From contig NZ_HG726019.1 of the NCBI RefSeq assembly GCF_000499785.1, positions 382,645 to 446,644 of the forward strand: a stretch of 64,000 nt of DNA, given 5' to 3'. The position numbers were made by a program, and so were the translations under genes. Under the pieces are notes generated by a model, which saw only the letters and a program-made list of their open reading frames with translations, was not told the DNA's origin and ran no database searches. Source of the stretch: Bacteroides neonati. GTDB taxonomy: Bacteria > Bacteroidota > Bacteroidia > Bacteroidales > Bacteroidaceae. This document shows positions 63,177 through 64,000 of the stretch, one piece after another. Each line of letters starts with the position of its first letter. Position 1 is the first letter of the stretch.

Positions 63177-63998
63177 TTAAAATCTGATTCCTTTTTTCTT
63201 TTTGCGTTGCATACGCTTGCGGAATGCCTCCTCTTCGGGGTCTGTGCCGTTGGGTAGCATAGGCATCTCGAATAGAGAGCCGATAGAGTCACCAATGGTA
63301 TTGCTTTCGTGGTGTTCGGGGCGGTGCTGCGGTTGTTGCACAGGTGGCAAGCTCTGCCGCTCCGCTCGATTGTTTTGCCGTAGAGCGTACTCAATTTTGG
63401 AATAGCTGAACTGGCGATCTACTTTTGAGCCATTGAACGAAAGGTTGTTCCTCGTAAACCTTACTCCCTCAATTTGGTCAGTAGAGCCTTTGGTTTTGAA
63501 ACCTAACTCAATGCCCTCAGAACGCAATCGCTTTTCAAGCTCCTTCCACGACTTTGACTGTGGAACGTGTTTGCAAAGAGCATCGTAAATGCGATACTTA
63601 GTTGCGTCGGGTTCTCGGAGTTGCTTTCGCTTGACGTTCTCTTTTCCGCTCGAAACATACAAACCGTGCTCGAGTGTTAGCTCCTTGCATATCTTAACGT
63701 TGCGTATCTTCTCATTCTGGTCGGAAATGCGTTTGCCGTTGAAGTCGATGCGGTTCATTATTAAGTGTATGTGTGGATGGTCTCGGTCGGTGTGGCGGAC
63801 AATTAAGACCTGCGTATTGCCGTAGCCCATCTTTTTCATATACTCGTCGGCAATTTCTATCATCTTCGCATTGGTCAGTTTCTCTCTGTCCTGTGCCGAA
63901 AAATCGAGTGAGATATGGGCGACAGGCTTAGCAATTTGCAACAGTCGAGCTTGCGTTTCAAAGCTGCGGATTATAGACTCTTTGTCGATATTCCGCAC
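63177..63998 (-). CDS. Relaxase/mobilization nuclease, N-terminus beyond the window
   Basis: At least 273 residues of a MobB/VirD2-like relaxase; the frame is open at the window edge, so the N-terminal catalytic tyrosine is not seen. Visible are HISLDFSAQDREKL and the metal-binding HxH motif in HTDRDHPHIHLIMNRIDFNG, followed by KICKELTLEHGLYV and a basic C-terminus. Relaxases nick oriT and start DNA transfer. With the membrane protein downstream it makes the 51.6-64 kb part a mobilizable element. Confidence 0.9.
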   Translation of the reverse strand: MRNIDKESIIRSFETQARLLQIAKPVAHISLDFSAQDREKLTNAKMIEIADEYMKKMGYGNTQVLIVRHTDRDHPHIHLIMNRIDFNGKRISDQNEKIRNVKICKELTLEHGLYVSSGKENVKRKQLREPDATKYRIYDALCKHVPQSKSWKELEKRLRSEGIELGFKTKGSTDQIEGVRFTRNNLSFNGSKVDRQFSYSKIEYALRQNNRAERQSLPPVQQPQHRPEHHESNTIGDSIGSLFEMPMLPNGTDPEEEAFRKRMQRKKKKGIRF

Positions 63999-64000
63999 TC

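Overview
The window is chromosomal DNA from a member of the Bacteroidales, most likely Bacteroides. This rests on the many promoters of the TAnnTTTG (-7) type, two SusC/SusD pairs, an ECF sigma/FecR pair, Bacteroidales-type DUF4302 and DUF4856 lipoproteins, and IS1380, IS21 and IS4 elements of the kind common in this group. The sequence carries no species label, so this is inference.

Bases 1-27,765 are mostly core genome: a hybrid histidine kinase, a P-type calcium-type ATPase, a HAD phosphatase, ribF, a small operon (29-residue peptide, CPBP protease, DUF2975-type membrane protein, HTH regulator), sufE, an M28 peptidase lipoprotein, an LD-carboxypeptidase, the ptb-buk pair, and an ECF sigma-FecR-SusC-SusD uptake locus. 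An IS1380-family element with a clean target duplication separates that sigma factor from its FecR. Then come pnp, a thioredoxin-fold lipoprotein without CxxC, greA behind a terminator-like leader, a HIT protein, mannose-1-phosphate guanylyltransferase and tRNA-Leu(CAA).

From the tRNA to the end (about 27.8-64 kb) lies a mosaic accessory island. Its backbone appears to be a defence operon on the minus strand, followed rightward by a mobilization module (relaxase, running off the window). In its undisturbed order the operon would read hsdM, a 456-residue putative nuclease, two small paralogous proteins, hsdS, a small P-loop protein, a PD-(D/E)xK-like protein, hsdR, and then a three-gene system resembling the ABC-three-component (ABC-3C) conflict systems: nuclease-like effector, middle component, SMC/RecF-like ATPase. 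I could rebuild the three-gene system because each interruption can be excised to a perfect reading frame. The ATPase (777 aa restored) is split by an IS21 element with a 7-bp duplication. The effector (425 aa restored) is split by an 18.4-kb segment bounded by TATTTA duplications. That segment has a real IS4-family right end and, at its left, a sequence inside an AONS-like gene that resembles the IS4 end.

Nested inside that 18.4-kb segment is a 14.7-kb segment that splits an Acg-like nitroreductase gene (333 aa restored) and is flanked by a 10-bp direct repeat, TTTTTCGGTA. It carries an orphan argR and a nine-gene outer-membrane uptake operon (FecA-like receptor, SusC, SusD, a metallohydrolase-like lipoprotein with a broken HExxH motif, DUF4302, an acidic lipoprotein, DUF4856, an FN3 protein and an Ig-like lipoprotein). 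It encodes no recombinase that I can see. The chain of insertions, the cassette of unknown genes embedded in the type I restriction operon, and the small operon behind a large inverted repeat are the points most worth checking.
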